Source of the DNA: Saccharomyces uvarum
Taxonomy: Eukaryota; Ascomycota; Saccharomycetes; Saccharomycetales; Saccharomycetaceae
Direction of reading: 5' to 3'
Length of the DNA stretch: 64,000 nucleotides
NCBI GenBank assembly: GCA_947243795.1
Contig: OX365942.1
Location: 620,001 to 684,000 of the forward strand
Numbering within the stretch: the stretch's first letter is position 1; every line of letters begins with the position of its first letter. The notes under the pieces were generated by a model. That model searched no databases, had not been told where the DNA came from, and was given only the letters and a program-made list of their open reading frames with translations. Below, piece after piece: positions 62,787-64,000 of this stretch. The translations under genes and the position numbers were made by a program.

Positions 62787-64000
62787 ATGGGGAAATTATT
62801 GCAATTGGCATCACATCCGGTCGAGTTGAAAGCAGCTTTGAAGCTGAAGTTTTGTAGAACACCGCTATTTTCCATTTATGACCAGTCCACGTCGCCATAC
62901 CTCTTGCGCTGTTTTGAGCTACTGAACCTGACTTCCAGGTCCTTCGCCGCGGTGATCAGGGAGTTGCATCCAGAACTGAGAAACGTTATCACCCTTTTCT
63001 ATTTGATTTTAAGGGCCTTGGACACCATCGAAGACGACATGTCCATTGAACACGATTTGAAAATCGACTTGTTGCGTCATTTCCACGAAAAATTGTTGTT
63101 GAACAAATGGAGTTTTAACGGCAATGCCCCCGACATGAAAGACAGAGCTGTATTGACAGACTTCGAATCGATTCTAATTGAATTCCACAAGTTGAAGCCA
63201 GAATACCAGGACGTCATCAAAGAGATCACCGACAAGATGGGTAACGGTATGGCCGACTATATTTTGGACGAAAACTACAACTTGAACGGGTTGCAAACTG
63301 TTCACGACTACGACGTCTACTGCCACTACGTTGCCGGTTTGGTCGGCGATGGTTTAACCCGTCTGATCATCATTGCCAAGTTCGCCAACAAATCCTTGTA
63401 CTCCAACGAGCAACTTTTTGAAAGCATGGGTCTTTTCTTGCAAAAGACAAACATCATCAGAGATTACAACGAAGATTTGGCCGACGGCAGATCCTTCTGG
63501 CCTAAAGAAATCTGGTCTCAATACGTTCCTCAATTGAAGGACTTCATGAAACCTGAAAAGGAACAACTGGGTCTGGAGTGTATAAACCACCTTGTCTTGA
63601 ACGCATTGGATCACGTCATTGATGTGTTGACCTACTTGGCCAGTGTTCACGAACAGTCTACTTTCCAATTTTGTGCAATTCCACAAGTCATGGCCATCGC
63701 CACTTTGGCTTTGGTGTTCAACAACCGTGACGTGCTGCACGGTAACGTCAAGATCCGTAAGGGTACCACATGCTACTTGATTTTGAACTCCAGAACTTTA
63801 CGTGGTTGTGTCGACATCTTTGACTATTACTTACGTGACATCAAATCCAAATTGGCCGTACAAGATCCTAACTACTTAAAATTGAACATCCAGATCTCTA
63901 AGATTGAACAATTCATGGAAGAAATGTACCAAGATAAATTACCTCCTAACGTGAAACCAAATGAAACCCCAATTTATTTGAAGGTCCAGGAAAGATCCAA
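62787..64000 (+). CDS. ERG9: Squalene synthase (farnesyl-diphosphate farnesyltransferase), cut at the window end
   Basis: The first 404 codons of an expected 444 are present and open to the end of the window. Erg9 joins two farnesyl diphosphates head to head into squalene, the first committed step of sterol synthesis, at the ER membrane. Both aspartate-rich motifs are seen: LDTIEDD near residues 79-85 and [14 protein letters not shown] near 219-232, together with [14 protein letters not shown] near 182-195 and [19 protein letters not shown] near 295-313. The C-terminal membrane anchor lies beyond the window. The ATG at 62787 gives [20 protein letters not shown], matching S. cerevisiae. Early residues are more variable, while the catalytic core is nearly identical. 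Confidence 0.98.
   Translation, partial: MGKLLQLASHPVELKAALKLKFCRTPLFSIYDQSTSPYLLRCFELLNLTSRSFAAVIRELHPELRNVITLFYLILRALDTIEDDMSIEHDLKIDLLRHFHEKLLLNKWSFNGNAPDMKDRAVLTDFESILIEFHKLKPEYQDVIKEITDKMGNGMADYILDENYNLNGLQTVHDYDVYCHYVAGLVGDGLTRLIIIAKFANKSLYSNEQLFESMGLFLQKTNIIRDYNEDLADGRSFWPKEIWSQYVPQLKDFMKPEKEQLGLECINHLVLNALDHVIDVLTYLASVHEQSTFQFCAIPQVMAIATLALVFNNRDVLHGNVKIRKGTTCYLILNSRTLRGCVDIFDYYLRDIKSKLAVQDPNYLKLNIQISKIEQFMEEMYQDKLPPNVKPNETPIYLKVQERS

Overview
The window is nuclear DNA of a budding yeast of the genus Saccharomyces. Intron-less genes are packed closely on both strands, highly expressed genes (ENO2, GND1, OYE2) use the typical Saccharomyces codon bias, two nuclear tRNA genes are present, and gene order follows the right arm of S. 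cerevisiae chromosome VIII from YHR162W (MPC2) to YHR190W (ERG9). The proteins differ from the S. cerevisiae versions as I remember them: about 80-85% alike for fast-evolving ones such as Sol3 and the Dna2 N-terminus, and near identity for the Prp8 core. This points to a non-cerevisiae species such as S. uvarum, S. eubayanus, S. kudriavzevii or S. arboricola. I cannot choose among these without alignment.

Layout. 1-2.1 kb: MPC2 and SOL3 (pyruvate carrier, 6-phosphogluconolactonase). 2.2-18.9 kb, minus strand: DNA2, an extra 568-residue gene with no S. cerevisiae counterpart at this place, PRP8 and CDC23. 19.2-32.6 kb, plus strand: THP2, MTG2, DBP8, NMD3, ATG7, SPC97 and ENO2. 33-43.8 kb, plus strand with wide gaps: CTR2, FMO1, a WOPR-family regulator (YHR177W), STB5 and OYE2. 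44.3-51.7 kb: tRNA-Thr(UGU), SVP26, RGD3 (YHR182W), GND1 and SSP1. 51.9-58.6 kb, minus strand: PFS1, tRNA-Val(CAC), a solo delta-type LTR fossil and KOG1. 59-64 kb: IKI1, GPI16, PTH1 and ERG9, which is cut by the window end.

Most genes are housekeeping: DNA replication, splicing, cell cycle, mRNA export, cytosolic and mitochondrial ribosome assembly, autophagy, spindle pole, glycolysis, pentose phosphate, GPI anchors, sterols and TORC1. Two neighbours, SSP1 and PFS1, act in spore formation. SOL3 and GND1 encode consecutive steps of the oxidative pentose phosphate pathway, and Stb5 is known to control NADPH-generating genes of that pathway. The most unusual item is the 568-codon gene between DNA2 and PRP8. 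S. cerevisiae numbers those two genes consecutively (YHR164C, YHR165C), so this gene was either lost there or gained here.
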